This document shows, piece after piece, positions 13,940 through 21,939 of a DNA stretch of 42,468 nt (its first letter is position 1; every line of letters starts with the position of its first letter). Source of the DNA: CAZCZZ01 sp964503335 (GTDB lineage Bacteria > Verrucomicrobiota > Kiritimatiellia > CAIVKH01); the NCBI GenBank assembly GCA_964503335.1, contig CAZCZZ010000033.1, positions 1-42,468 of the forward strand, written 5' to 3'. Position numbers and translations under genes: made by a program. The notes below the pieces were generated by a model. It was not told where the DNA came from, ran no database searches, and saw only the letters and a list, made by a program, of their open reading frames with translations.

Positions 13940-16887
13940 ATGCACATCGCCTTCACTTGCGTCGTGGTTCTGTCACTTCTCGTTGGCGCGGGCGATAGCT
14001 TCGGGCAATCCAACTGGACGCTTCTGGGCTGGAACAACTTGGGCATGCACTGCATGGACAGTGACTACTCCGTCTTCTCGATTCTCCCGCCCTACAACAC
14101 GGTCCACGCGCAGCTCATCAACGACCAGGGGCGACTGGTGACGAACGTGACGGGCATCGGCATTACGTATCACGCCGTGGCGGATGCCGACGGATCCTAC
14201 AACGCTACGTCGCGGGGAAAGGGCAACTTCTGGCAATACGCGGCACAGGTGTACGGCGTTGGGCCCGCCGAAGATGTCGGCCTGCCCGTGCCCGGACCGG
14301 ATGCCTACGCGATGCCGGGAACGAACAACACACCCCAGGCGATGCACTACGATGCGAGCTTCAAGTGGTTCGCTGCCTACGGTGTGCCGATCACGCCGTA
14401 TGATGATGCCGGGAAGCCGAACCAGTATCCGATGATGCGCCTCACCGCGACCAACAGCGCGGGGCAGGTTCTCGCGAGCACCGACATCGTGCTCCCGGTG
14501 TCCGATGAAATGGACTGCAAGCTCTGCCATGCCTCCGGCTCCGGCCCGGACGCCGAGCCCGGCGATGGCTGGGTGTGGGATGGCGACCCGGGGCGCGACT
14601 ATCGGCTGAACATCCTGCGCCTGCACGACGAACGACATATTCGCACGTCAAAGTTTCGCGCAGCGCTGGCCGCAGCGGGATTTCACACGAACGGGTTGTA
14701 CGACACGGTGACAATCCAGAAGCGACCGATCCTTTGTGCCACCTGCCATCTTTCCGAGGCGCTGCCCGGCACCGGCATGACGAATATCCCGCCTCTCACC
14801 ACCGCCATGCACGGGCTTCACGCCAATGTGGTCGATCCCCGTAACGATTTAACCCTGGACGCGAGCGAGAACCGGGTCTCTTGCTACAGCTGCCATCCGG
14901 GATCCGTAACCCGATGCCTGCGCGGTGCGATGGGTAAGGCCGTGGCACCGGACGGTTCGATGCAGATGCAATGCCAAAGCTGTCACGGTGGTATGAGCGA
15001 TGTCGGAAGCCCGGCGCGCACCGGATGGCTCGAAGAGCCGAACTGCCAGGCATGCCATGTCGGTGGCGCGAACAATGCGTTTGGAACCATCCGCTTTCTC
15101 GACGCAATGACAAATGGCGTCCTGCGTGTGCCTGCCGATACGCGATTCGCGACCACGCCAAACTCGCCTGCGCCCGGCGTCTCGCTCTATCGCTTCTCCG
15201 CGGGCCATGGCGGCTTGCAGTGTTCTGCTTGTCATGGTTCCACGCACGCCGAATTTCCGTCGGCACTGCCGAGCGACAATGTCCAGAGCCGACAGCGTCA
15301 AGGCCATGCCGGTGTGATCTCAGAATGCACCGCCTGCCATGCCGCGCAGCCGAATACGGTGAACGGCGGTCCCCACGGAATGCATCCGGTTGGTCAATCG
15401 TGGGTCGCTGGCCACCGGAGCGCTGCTGAGGGCAACCTGGCGGCGTGTCGCGTCTGCCACGGCATGAATGGTCGCGGCACGGTGCTATCTCGTTCCTTCT
15501 CCGACCGCTCGATCGACTCGGGTTATGGAACAAAGACATTCTGGCAGGGCTACCAGATCGGCTGCTACACGTGCCACGATGGACCTTCGAGTGAGAACGC
15601 GAGCACGAAGGGTTTCCCGGTCGCGACGAACGTCANNNNNNNNNNNNNNNNNNNNNNNNNNNNNNNNNNNNNNNNNNNNNNNNNNNNNNNNNNNNNNNNN
15701 NNNNNNNNNNNNNNNNNNNNNNNNNNNNNNNNNNNGGACCTTCGAGTGAGAACGCGAGCACGAAGGGTTTCCCGGTCGCGACGAACGTCATGCTTGCCAC
15801 GACCTCGGGTATTCCGGTCGGGGTGAATCTCGGCACGGAGCGTTCCAGGATTGTTTCGCAGGCTGGTCACGGGATTGTCGCGATCAGTAACACAACCGTC
15901 ACGTACTTCCCTGATCCAGGTTTTATCGGGCAGGACCTCTTCACGTTCTGTGTCACGAACGACTACAACGATTCCAATCTGGCCACGGGCCTTGTCACCG
16001 TGCTGCCTCCCGCCGTCCTGCCGTTGCCTGTGTCGGACACGCATATCTTTGCGTTCATGGCGGCGACGCAGTCGATGCGCGTGGGCTTTGCGACGACCCT
16101 TGGCAATGCCTATCTCGTGGAGCGGAGTGATGCATTGCAGGGTCCTTGGTCAAACGTGACGGGTGTCCTATGGGGCCACACCGATTCGACCTATGCGGAA
16201 CAGACCGACGAGTTCTCAGGCGCTCATGGCTTCTTCAGATCGGCGCTGCTTGCTCAAGCACCTACTGCTCAGATCTCCATGCAAGACAGTGCCACGAACA
16301 GCACCTACGACGGAGGTTGGGTCAGCGGCTCGAATGGCGGGACCGGTTGGGGCGGGGGATGGCTGCTTAGTGCGTCATCTGCTTCCGCAGGACATTTCGT
16401 ATCTGCGGTCGGCGCCGCGAACTTGAGCATCGCACCACGGGCATGGGGATTGTGGGCCAACACCGGCGCAACGGCGGAAGCCGTTCGCGTTTTCGCTTCA
16501 CCGTTGATGGTGGGCCAGACCCTCGGTTTTCTATGGGACAACAACTGGGTCTCGGCAGGCTCATCCGTGGGCTTCGCGCTGCAAAACGCGGCCGGCCAGA
16601 GCCTGTTCGAGTTCTCCTTTGTGGGCGGCGAGGGCAATTACCGCGTGAACGATGATGCTACCGGGCGGCTGACGCGAATCCCCTGGTCGGGCAGCGGGTG
16701 GGACATTCGGTTCCAACGCGTGGCGGATGACGACTACGTGCTTGCCTGCGGCGGCTACAGCGTGCCCGGGCGGATCAAACCGCTTGCGGACAGGAACATC
16801 GTACGCCTGAAGGTCTGGAATGCGCATGCAGGCAGCGGTTCGAACTACGACCTGTTCTTCAGCGAAATCATCCGAAAGGATCCGTGA
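13940..16887 (+). CDS. Nine-haem cytochrome c fused to Ig-like and jelly-roll surface domains (split by assembly gap)
   Basis: A secreted multihaem cytochrome with signal peptide MHIAFTCVVVLSLLVGA. An N-terminal domain begins WTLLGWNNLGMHCMDSDYSV. Nine CxxCH haem sites follow between about 14516 and 15577: CKLCH, CATCH, CYSCH, CQSCH, CQACH, CSACH, CTACH, CRVCH, CYTCH. After the gap come an Ig/cadherin-like repeat (RIVSQAGHGIVAISN through FTFCVTNDYND), a FYRV-type module ending HGFFRSAL, and a jelly-roll-like domain to the C-terminus. The 100 N are flanked by identical 55-base copies. Removing one copy and the N joins 15635 to 15791 in frame and gives a single 930-aa protein. Electron transfer at or outside the outer membrane is likely; the partner is unknown. 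Its stop overlaps the next start. Confidence 0.85.
15581..15635. repeat. 55-base contig end, left copy
   Basis: Bases 15581-15635 are identical to 15736-15790. The two copies flank the N run, so they are best read as the unmerged overlap of two contigs. Confidence 0.9.
15636..15735. other. Assembly gap of 100 N
   Basis: Exactly 100 N, a common placeholder for a gap of unknown size. It interrupts the cytochrome gene, and the flanking identity suggests the true gap length is negative. Confidence 0.98.
15736..15790. repeat. 55-base contig end, right copy
   Basis: This is an exact copy of 15581-15635, ending one base into the ATG at 15790. That ATG is an internal Met codon of the joined cytochrome, not a start. 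Confidence 0.9.
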
Positions 16888-17369
16888 GAATTATTCTCAT
16901 GGGGAATGCCGGGGCGGGCAAGACCACGATGGCGAAGAAACTCCTTCGTGACACGGGCGCCGCGAGGTTGTCGCTGGATGAGATCGTATGGGCCGATGGC
17001 GAAGCCAGGCGGCCGTTTGAAGAGGAGAAGAGGCTTCTCCTCTCCTTCATCAGGTCGCACCGTGATTGGGTCATCGAGGGCTGCTATGGGAACCTCATCC
17101 GCGTGGCGCTGCCTTTCTGCACGGAGCTCCGCTTCCTGAATCCGTCCGTCGATGTCTGCACCGCGCACTGTCTATCGCGTCCATGGCATCCTACGAAGGC
17201 CGCTACGCCGACGGAAGAGAAGGCGATGCTGGAGCAGTTGGTCGAATGGATCAGGGAATACCCGCACCGCGATGACGACTGCGGCCTGCATTGTCACCGC
17301 GAGATCTTCGAGGGCTTCCGTGGCCCGAAGAGGGAGTATCGCGAGTACGAGGACACCGTGGTACGTTAA
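16884..17369 (+). CDS. P-loop nucleotide kinase-like protein (adenylate/shikimate kinase type)
   Basis: A 161-aa cytoplasmic protein. MRIILMG leads straight into a Walker A loop GNAGAGKTT (7-15), followed by LSLDEIVW and DWVIEGCYGN, the layout of small P-loop kinases annotated as topology-modulation or AAA-type proteins. No full lid domain is obvious; the tail is acidic and basic (PHRDDDCG, KREYREYE). The GTG start at 16884 overlaps the TGA of the cytochrome gene in a GTGA quartet, and it is needed for the first beta strand; the next ATG (16899) would remove it. The substrate is unknown. Its position between two secreted-protein genes looks like simple transcriptional coupling. Confidence 0.78.
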   Translation: MRIILMGNAGAGKTTMAKKLLRDTGAARLSLDEIVWADGEARRPFEEEKRLLLSFIRSHRDWVIEGCYGNLIRVALPFCTELRFLNPSVDVCTAHCLSRPWHPTKAATPTEEKAMLEQLVEWIREYPHRDDDCGLHCHREIFEGFRGPKREYREYEDTVVR

Positions 17370-17376
17370 CGCCACG

Positions 17377-18669
17377 GTGAAGATCCCTTGGCTTCTGTTT
17401 GCAGTTGCGGCTGGTTGCGCCCAGGCGGACTCCGCCTTCTATCGCGTCGCGACGTCGACCAACGTAACGATCATCAACTATGATGGTGCGTCGATCACGG
17501 CCACGGCGAACGCGCCCCTGACATCGTTCGACGTGGAGCGGGCGATTGCTCCATCCGGCGAGTGGCTACCTGTTGCCTCCGGCACGGGATCAACGGCCAC
17601 CGTCTCGGCACCAGCTCCGATCGGCCGCAGCTTCGGGCTCGGCTTTACGCCATTCCCTTACGGTATTGGAACGAACATGGCCGACATCCTCCTGGTCATG
17701 AGCAACGTGTACGGGATGATTGAAGCGAACGGAGACATGGTGTGCCATCATTTCGACTCCGGCGTGCCTTGGCCGGAGATGCTGGCCGGCTCGCAGTTTC
17801 CGACGAATATGCAGGGCGACCTGCAATTCCGGCTGGATCACACGCCTGAAGGACACGCGGTCTTCCTGCAGGTCACCGCGATGGATTTGTTCCGAACAGG
17901 TTTGGCGCCCTATCGCGGTGAGCAGGAATCGCTGCCGCTGCCCGCGCCGTGGGACACGTACAGTTTTGACCATCCCGACGTGCGCGAGGCCTACTATCAA
18001 TACTGCCGGCGCATGATCGAGTTCTTCAATCCGGCCTGGGCCGGCATCGGCATCGAAGTGAACCTGTTGATGAACAATTCACCCACGCAGTGGAACGCCT
18101 ATGTGTCACTGCACACGGGGACGTATGCGCGGCTTAAGGCGGATTTCCCGCAGCTTCCGATTGCCGTTTCGATGACCGGTCTCGACTTGATCGAGGGCTA
18201 CACGGATTCCATTCACACCCAGCAGCTCGCGGCCGTGCAGTCCCTGACAAATCACATGGACTACTTCGGGCTTTCCTATCATCCGATCATGAGTGCATTG
18301 CTCGCAGAAACGGTGCCCAGCATGGAGCTCACGCAGGAAGTGATGGGACTGACCGGCAAGCCTGTTGCCATCTGCGAGACGAGCTATCCCGCCGAGGCCT
18401 TTACGCTCAACGGCGGCACGTTGACCTTCAACGGATCGCCACAGAAGCAGGCGCGATTCTTCCAGAACCTCTTCCGTGCGCTCCACACCCGCGAGGCGCT
18501 GTTCGTCGTCAACTTCATCACCATCGATTACGACCAACTGTGGGGGGAGATCGGTCATCCAGATGACTACACGAAGATATGGAAGGACACGGGACTGCTG
18601 GATGGTACGCTCGCGCCGCGCGAGGCGTTGCGGTTCTGGCGGGGTCAACTTGCCTTGCCGTGGGATTGA
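17377..18669 (+). CDS. Secreted TIM-barrel glycoside hydrolase-like protein
   Basis: A 430-aa protein starting at a GTG 7 bp after the kinase stop. The signal peptide (IPWLLFAVAAGCAQA) is followed by an N-terminal beta module (FYRVATSTNVTI to about 80) like those at the C-termini of other proteins here. The rest is a clan GH-A-like barrel. The likely acid/base is Glu227 in GIGIEVNLL and the likely nucleophile is Glu334 in AICETSYPAE, which recalls the ETxYP of GH53 endo-galactanases. The Asn normally preceding the acid/base Glu is replaced by Ile, so family membership and activity are uncertain. A beta-linked glycan substrate is possible. No sugar genes adjoin it apart from the upstream surface cytochrome. 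Confidence 0.65.
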   Translation: MKIPWLLFAVAAGCAQADSAFYRVATSTNVTIINYDGASITATANAPLTSFDVERAIAPSGEWLPVASGTGSTATVSAPAPIGRSFGLGFTPFPYGIGTNMADILLVMSNVYGMIEANGDMVCHHFDSGVPWPEMLAGSQFPTNMQGDLQFRLDHTPEGHAVFLQVTAMDLFRTGLAPYRGEQESLPLPAPWDTYSFDHPDVREAYYQYCRRMIEFFNPAWAGIGIEVNLLMNNSPTQWNAYVSLHTGTYARLKADFPQLPIAVSMTGLDLIEGYTDSIHTQQLAAVQSLTNHMDYFGLSYHPIMSALLAETVPSMELTQEVMGLTGKPVAICETSYPAEAFTLNGGTLTFNGSPQKQARFFQNLFRALHTREALFVVNFITIDYDQLWGEIGHPDDYTKIWKDTGLLDGTLAPREALRFWRGQLALPWD

Positions 18670-18696
18670 TCCGGAACTCAGGGGGGTGAATTCATC

Positions 18697-19161
18697 ATGG
18701 TCATTTCGAAAGCAAAGACGGTCGCGGAGTACGTGAAGAGCCTTCCGCCGGAGAGGCGGGCTGTCATCGCGGAGATCCGGAAGGTATTCCGGAAGAATAT
18801 TCCGGCAGGCTATGTCGAGGTGATGAACTGGGGAATGCCCGGGTTCGAAATCCCCCTGTCGCGCTATCCGGATACCTACAACGGACAGCCCTTGGCCTAT
18901 GCGGGATTTGCGGCGCAAAAGCATTTCTACGCCATCTATCTGATGTGCATTTATAACAACGGCGAACAGGAGAGGCTCCTGCGCGAGGCCTTTGAGAAAC
19001 GCGGCAAGAAGCCCGATATGGGCAAGTGCTGCATCCGCTTCAAGAAGCTCGACGACATACCGCTTGATGTCATCGGTAAACTGCTCCGGATGGTGAAGCC
19101 CGCCGACTTGATCCGGATGTACGAGGAGAGCCGCCGCTCGCCGTCAAAGCACCGGTGTTAG
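18697..19161 (+). CDS. DUF1801 / YdhG-like protein
   Basis: A 154-aa cytoplasmic protein. It opens with TVAEYVKSLPPERRAVIAEIRKVFRKNIP and contains EVMNWGMPGFEIP, LAYAGFAAQKHFYAIYLM and GKCCIRFKKLDDIP, which match the DUF1801 fold (YdhG/YjhX-like). The biochemical role of the family is not established. Start ATG 18697 has a G-rich SD (AGGGGGGTG) about 10 bp upstream. Its 3' end overlaps the convergent phospholipase D-like gene by 18 bp. Confidence 0.85.
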   Translation: MVISKAKTVAEYVKSLPPERRAVIAEIRKVFRKNIPAGYVEVMNWGMPGFEIPLSRYPDTYNGQPLAYAGFAAQKHFYAIYLMCIYNNGEQERLLREAFEKRGKKPDMGKCCIRFKKLDDIPLDVIGKLLRMVKPADLIRMYEESRRSPSKHRC

Positions 19162-20835
19162 CGGTGCGCCGACGGCTTTGTAGAGGCGCGTGACGATTTC
19201 CTTCGTCGTGAGGAAACCTTCTGTCCCCGGGAAGGCGCCTGCTTCACGGTAGTTCTTGTGGAAGTCGGGGTGGTCGGGTGGGACTTCGGTTGCGCCGGGC
19301 TTCAGCTCGAAGCTGGTCGTGTTCTGGATCGGCCAGACGTCGATGGGACTCAGCGAAAGGACGCTATCGATCAAGCCGTTGACCGCTTCCAGGTGCAGCG
19401 GGAGGGAGCGACGGCCGATGACCCAGCTGTTTTCGGGACGCATATCGGCTTCGATTTCCTCGCGGAGTTCATGGGCGAAGGCCTCGTCCTCGACGAGGAG
19501 GCCGACTTCCGTGTTCAGGCGCTCGGAGCGCGGGTCAAGGTTGTAGGAGCCGATGTAGGCGATCGCGTTATCGACGACGAGCGACTTCGCGTGGATGCAG
19601 AGAAACGGCTCGCGCTCCTGCTTGCCGTCGGCGATCAGCGCCTTGGCCTTGCTTGCCATCAGCGGGTACTGCGGGAAAAGTTCTTCCAGCGTGGCGGGCT
19701 GAGGTTTGAACTCGTGGATGATGAGGTTCAGGTCCTCGACGTAGTTGTTTCGCAACCGGTAATTCGCGGAATAGGCCATGAGGTTGTCGGTGGAGGCGAA
19801 GCTGTTCGAGGAAATCCTTATACGCAGTTCCGGGTGCTTCTTCTGGATTTCACTGAACAGCGTCCGCGCCGATTTACTGAGGACGAGGTAGGGCGTCTGC
19901 ATGACCACGGACTCCCTGGCCTTCTCGATCACGTGGCGAAGCTCGCGCGTGATGCGCGCGGTCGTGGAGAAGAAGCCTTTGGATTTGCCGGGTTCATCGC
20001 AAATGAAGCTGACCTTCTTCACGGGCTTGAGGCGGGACGTAAAGCGTTCGCCGATAACCTTCGCGTCGTCCGCCTGCACGTGCAGTTCGTCGAAATAGCC
20101 GCCGAAGTCGTAGTCATCGCGCTTCTCGTAGCGGCGGAATGCGTTCTTCTTGATCACGGCTTCCACGTCGGCGAGGTCGCGGCTGGCGACGGCGTAACGG
20201 TAGTCCCAGAACTCTTCAAACGACTTGGAGACGTCGCGGGCCACATGTCCGATCGCCAGCACGTCGCGGTCGCGGAAATTCATTCCGGTCGCGTGGTCGT
20301 AGTAGGTGTTCTCGATGTTACGCCCGCCCGTGATGACGGCGATATCGTCGAAGAGCATGATCTTGTTGTGCATGCGCTGGTTGATGCCGTGGAACGACGT
20401 GACCGCGGCGATGACGTTGTCGAGCATCGACGGCTTCATGCGCGACATCGCAGGGCGGTAGTGCTTGAGCTGGAGGTTCGGGTGGGCCGTGGCGAGGAAG
20501 GCGATGGTCTCCGGCTCCTGTTCGGAGACCATATGGTCGGCGATGATGCGGACCTTGACCCCGCGACGCGCGGCTTCGATCAACTCATACATGATGAGCC
20601 GGCCGCACTCGTCATTGGTCCAGATGAAGGTCTGCACCTCGATCGATTTCTTCGCGTGGCGGATCATGTGTACGCGCAGGAGCAGCGCGTCGTAGCCGCC
20701 GCTGATGATCGCGAGGTGGTCCGCCTTGTCGGCCAGCGACGCGGCGACGACGGGTCCAAGCGGCGACGTCTCGAAGGGCTGTGCCGCGAGGGAGATCGAT
20801 GCAAACAGGAGCGAGAGCAGGGTAACCTTTAGCAT
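19144..20835 (-). CDS. Secreted phospholipase D-family (cardiolipin synthase-like) protein
   Basis: A 563-aa protein with signal peptide MLKVTLLSLLFASISLAA. It has two HKD catalytic motifs: HNKIMLFDDIAVITGGRN and HAKSLVVDNAIAYIGSYNLD, each with the H-x-K-x4-D core. Flanking features fit the cardiolipin synthase/Ymt-like group: SIEVQTFIWTNDECG, GVKVRIIADHMV and SVVMQTPYLVLS. Members transfer phosphatidyl groups or hydrolyse phosphodiesters; an export signal rather than membrane anchors suggests periplasmic action on lipids or another phosphodiester. ATG 20835 is chosen because it begins the signal peptide; the frame extends 20 codons upstream. The stop overlaps the end of the DUF1801 gene on the other strand. 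Confidence 0.87.
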   Translation of the reverse strand: MLKVTLLSLLFASISLAAQPFETSPLGPVVAASLADKADHLAIISGGYDALLLRVHMIRHAKKSIEVQTFIWTNDECGRLIMYELIEAARRGVKVRIIADHMVSEQEPETIAFLATAHPNLQLKHYRPAMSRMKPSMLDNVIAAVTSFHGINQRMHNKIMLFDDIAVITGGRNIENTYYDHATGMNFRDRDVLAIGHVARDVSKSFEEFWDYRYAVASRDLADVEAVIKKNAFRRYEKRDDYDFGGYFDELHVQADDAKVIGERFTSRLKPVKKVSFICDEPGKSKGFFSTTARITRELRHVIEKARESVVMQTPYLVLSKSARTLFSEIQKKHPELRIRISSNSFASTDNLMAYSANYRLRNNYVEDLNLIIHEFKPQPATLEELFPQYPLMASKAKALIADGKQEREPFLCIHAKSLVVDNAIAYIGSYNLDPRSERLNTEVGLLVEDEAFAHELREEIEADMRPENSWVIGRRSLPLHLEAVNGLIDSVLSLSPIDVWPIQNTTSFELKPGATEVPPDHPDFHKNYREAGAFPGTEGFLTTKEIVTRLYKAVGAPLTPVL

Positions 20836-20897
20836 GCGCGAAGAATCGTAATCCGAAGCCCTGTTGTCCAGTCCTGTCGAACCCGGAATCAACACGG

Positions 20898-20917
20898 CGT
20901 TCTCTGCGCCTCAGCGG
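20898..20917. repeat. Half copy of the CGCAGAG-type repeat
   Basis: GTTCTCTGCGCCTCAGCGG here resembles the right arm of the hairpin at 30691-30717. No matching partner arm is seen nearby. It lies between two minus-strand genes. Confidence 0.4.
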
Positions 20918-20948
20918 TAGAATCGGACTCTTCCCTGCTGTGAAGTTT

Positions 20949-21806
20949 TCAGCGCTGTGGTCCGCCGCCGGGTGGCGGGCCGCCCCAGTTGCCGCCGCCG
21001 CGCATGCCTTGGAAGACGTTGCGCATGGAGGTGAGGTCGATCACTTCGTTGATGTACTCGACCAGCGAGACGGCTTCGGCATCGTTGTAGCCGAAGCGGA
21101 CGCCCAATTCGTAGAACTCCCGGTTCCGTTCTGCCTCGAGCAGCGGACTCAACTGTTGAGTATTCTCCCGCATGGTTTGTCGGAGCGCGCGGCGCTGATC
21201 ATCCGGCAAGCCTTCGGTTCTCAGTTGCTCGGCTGCCTTCCATGTCTCGTCCAGGAGCGCGAGGAGCCTTGCATGCTCGGCCTGTTCCTCTTCGCTCCGC
21301 TTCGAGGTGTCCTGGTTCAGCAGGTAGGCCGCCTTCTTCGCAAACGCGTTCTCCATTTGCTTCCGGGCTTCGTCGCGGCGCTTGACGATTTCCTCGTAGC
21401 GGGCGGGGTCTTCCTTCTTCATCGTCTCCAGCCAGTCTTCGCGACCGCGCCAGGGCGAGTTGGTCCGGGCGGGCGCATTGGTCGCCGCCGCGAGGAAGTT
21501 CGCAATCATCGCATCTTTCTCCCGGATGCGCGCCTCCAGGTCTAGCACCACGCGCTGCAAGTCGCCTGTCGCGGATAGGACTGCCGAAGTGGCGACCTCA
21601 ACGACGGTGTTTGTGTCGGGTGCCGGAGCGACAGCGTGTTCGGTCGCCCTCGCGACGTGCACCGCGTTCAGCTTCTCTTCGGCCGCTCTGACGCGGGAAT
21701 CGGCCTTGAGTGCTTCCTCGCGGTAGCGCAGCGCGATCGCGCTGCTGGCAACGAGCGCAAGGGCGAGGGCTCCATACACAATCTTTGAGTTCACGCCGGT
21801 GTTCAC
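20949..21806 (-). CDS. Membrane-anchored coiled-coil protein, unknown function
   Basis: A 285-aa protein with one N-terminal membrane segment (IVYGALALALVASSAIAL). A predicted coiled coil follows (EEALKADSRVRAAEEKLNAV and LQRVVLDLEARIREKDAMI). A helical charged domain covers about 120-260, with repeated Glu/Lys/Arg heptads and LPDDQRRALRQTMRE, reminiscent of Spy/LTXXQ-like periplasmic helical proteins. The tail is Gly/Pro-rich (GGGNWGGPPPGGG). I cannot assign a family. The start ATG 21806 lies 133 bp from the divergent TPR gene, so the pair may share a control region. Confidence 0.65.
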   Translation of the reverse strand: MNTGVNSKIVYGALALALVASSAIALRYREEALKADSRVRAAEEKLNAVHVARATEHAVAPAPDTNTVVEVATSAVLSATGDLQRVVLDLEARIREKDAMIANFLAAATNAPARTNSPWRGREDWLETMKKEDPARYEEIVKRRDEARKQMENAFAKKAAYLLNQDTSKRSEEEQAEHARLLALLDETWKAAEQLRTEGLPDDQRRALRQTMRENTQQLSPLLEAERNREFYELGVRFGYNDAEAVSLVEYINEVIDLTSMRNVFQGMRGGGNWGGPPPGGGPQR

Positions 21807-21939
21807 TTCGGAGGCACAGTACCCGTTCAGCAGTCAGGATGCAAAGCGGGTTGCTCGTTTCTTGACGCTCCGGAATGTGGCGGTTATCTTCGTCCTCACT
21901 TTTCGAGCCGCTCCACGTTTGGAACGAAAGCTTCAGCTG

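Noticed and set aside
15581..15790. Biological tandem repeat within the cytochrome
   Set aside because: The copies are identical, exactly 55 bases, and touch the 100-N gap on both sides. A contig-overlap artefact explains this better.
19258..20832. 524-codon open frame on the plus strand
   Set aside because: It is antisense to the phospholipase D-like gene, which has both HKD motifs. The composition is typical of a reverse-strand shadow.
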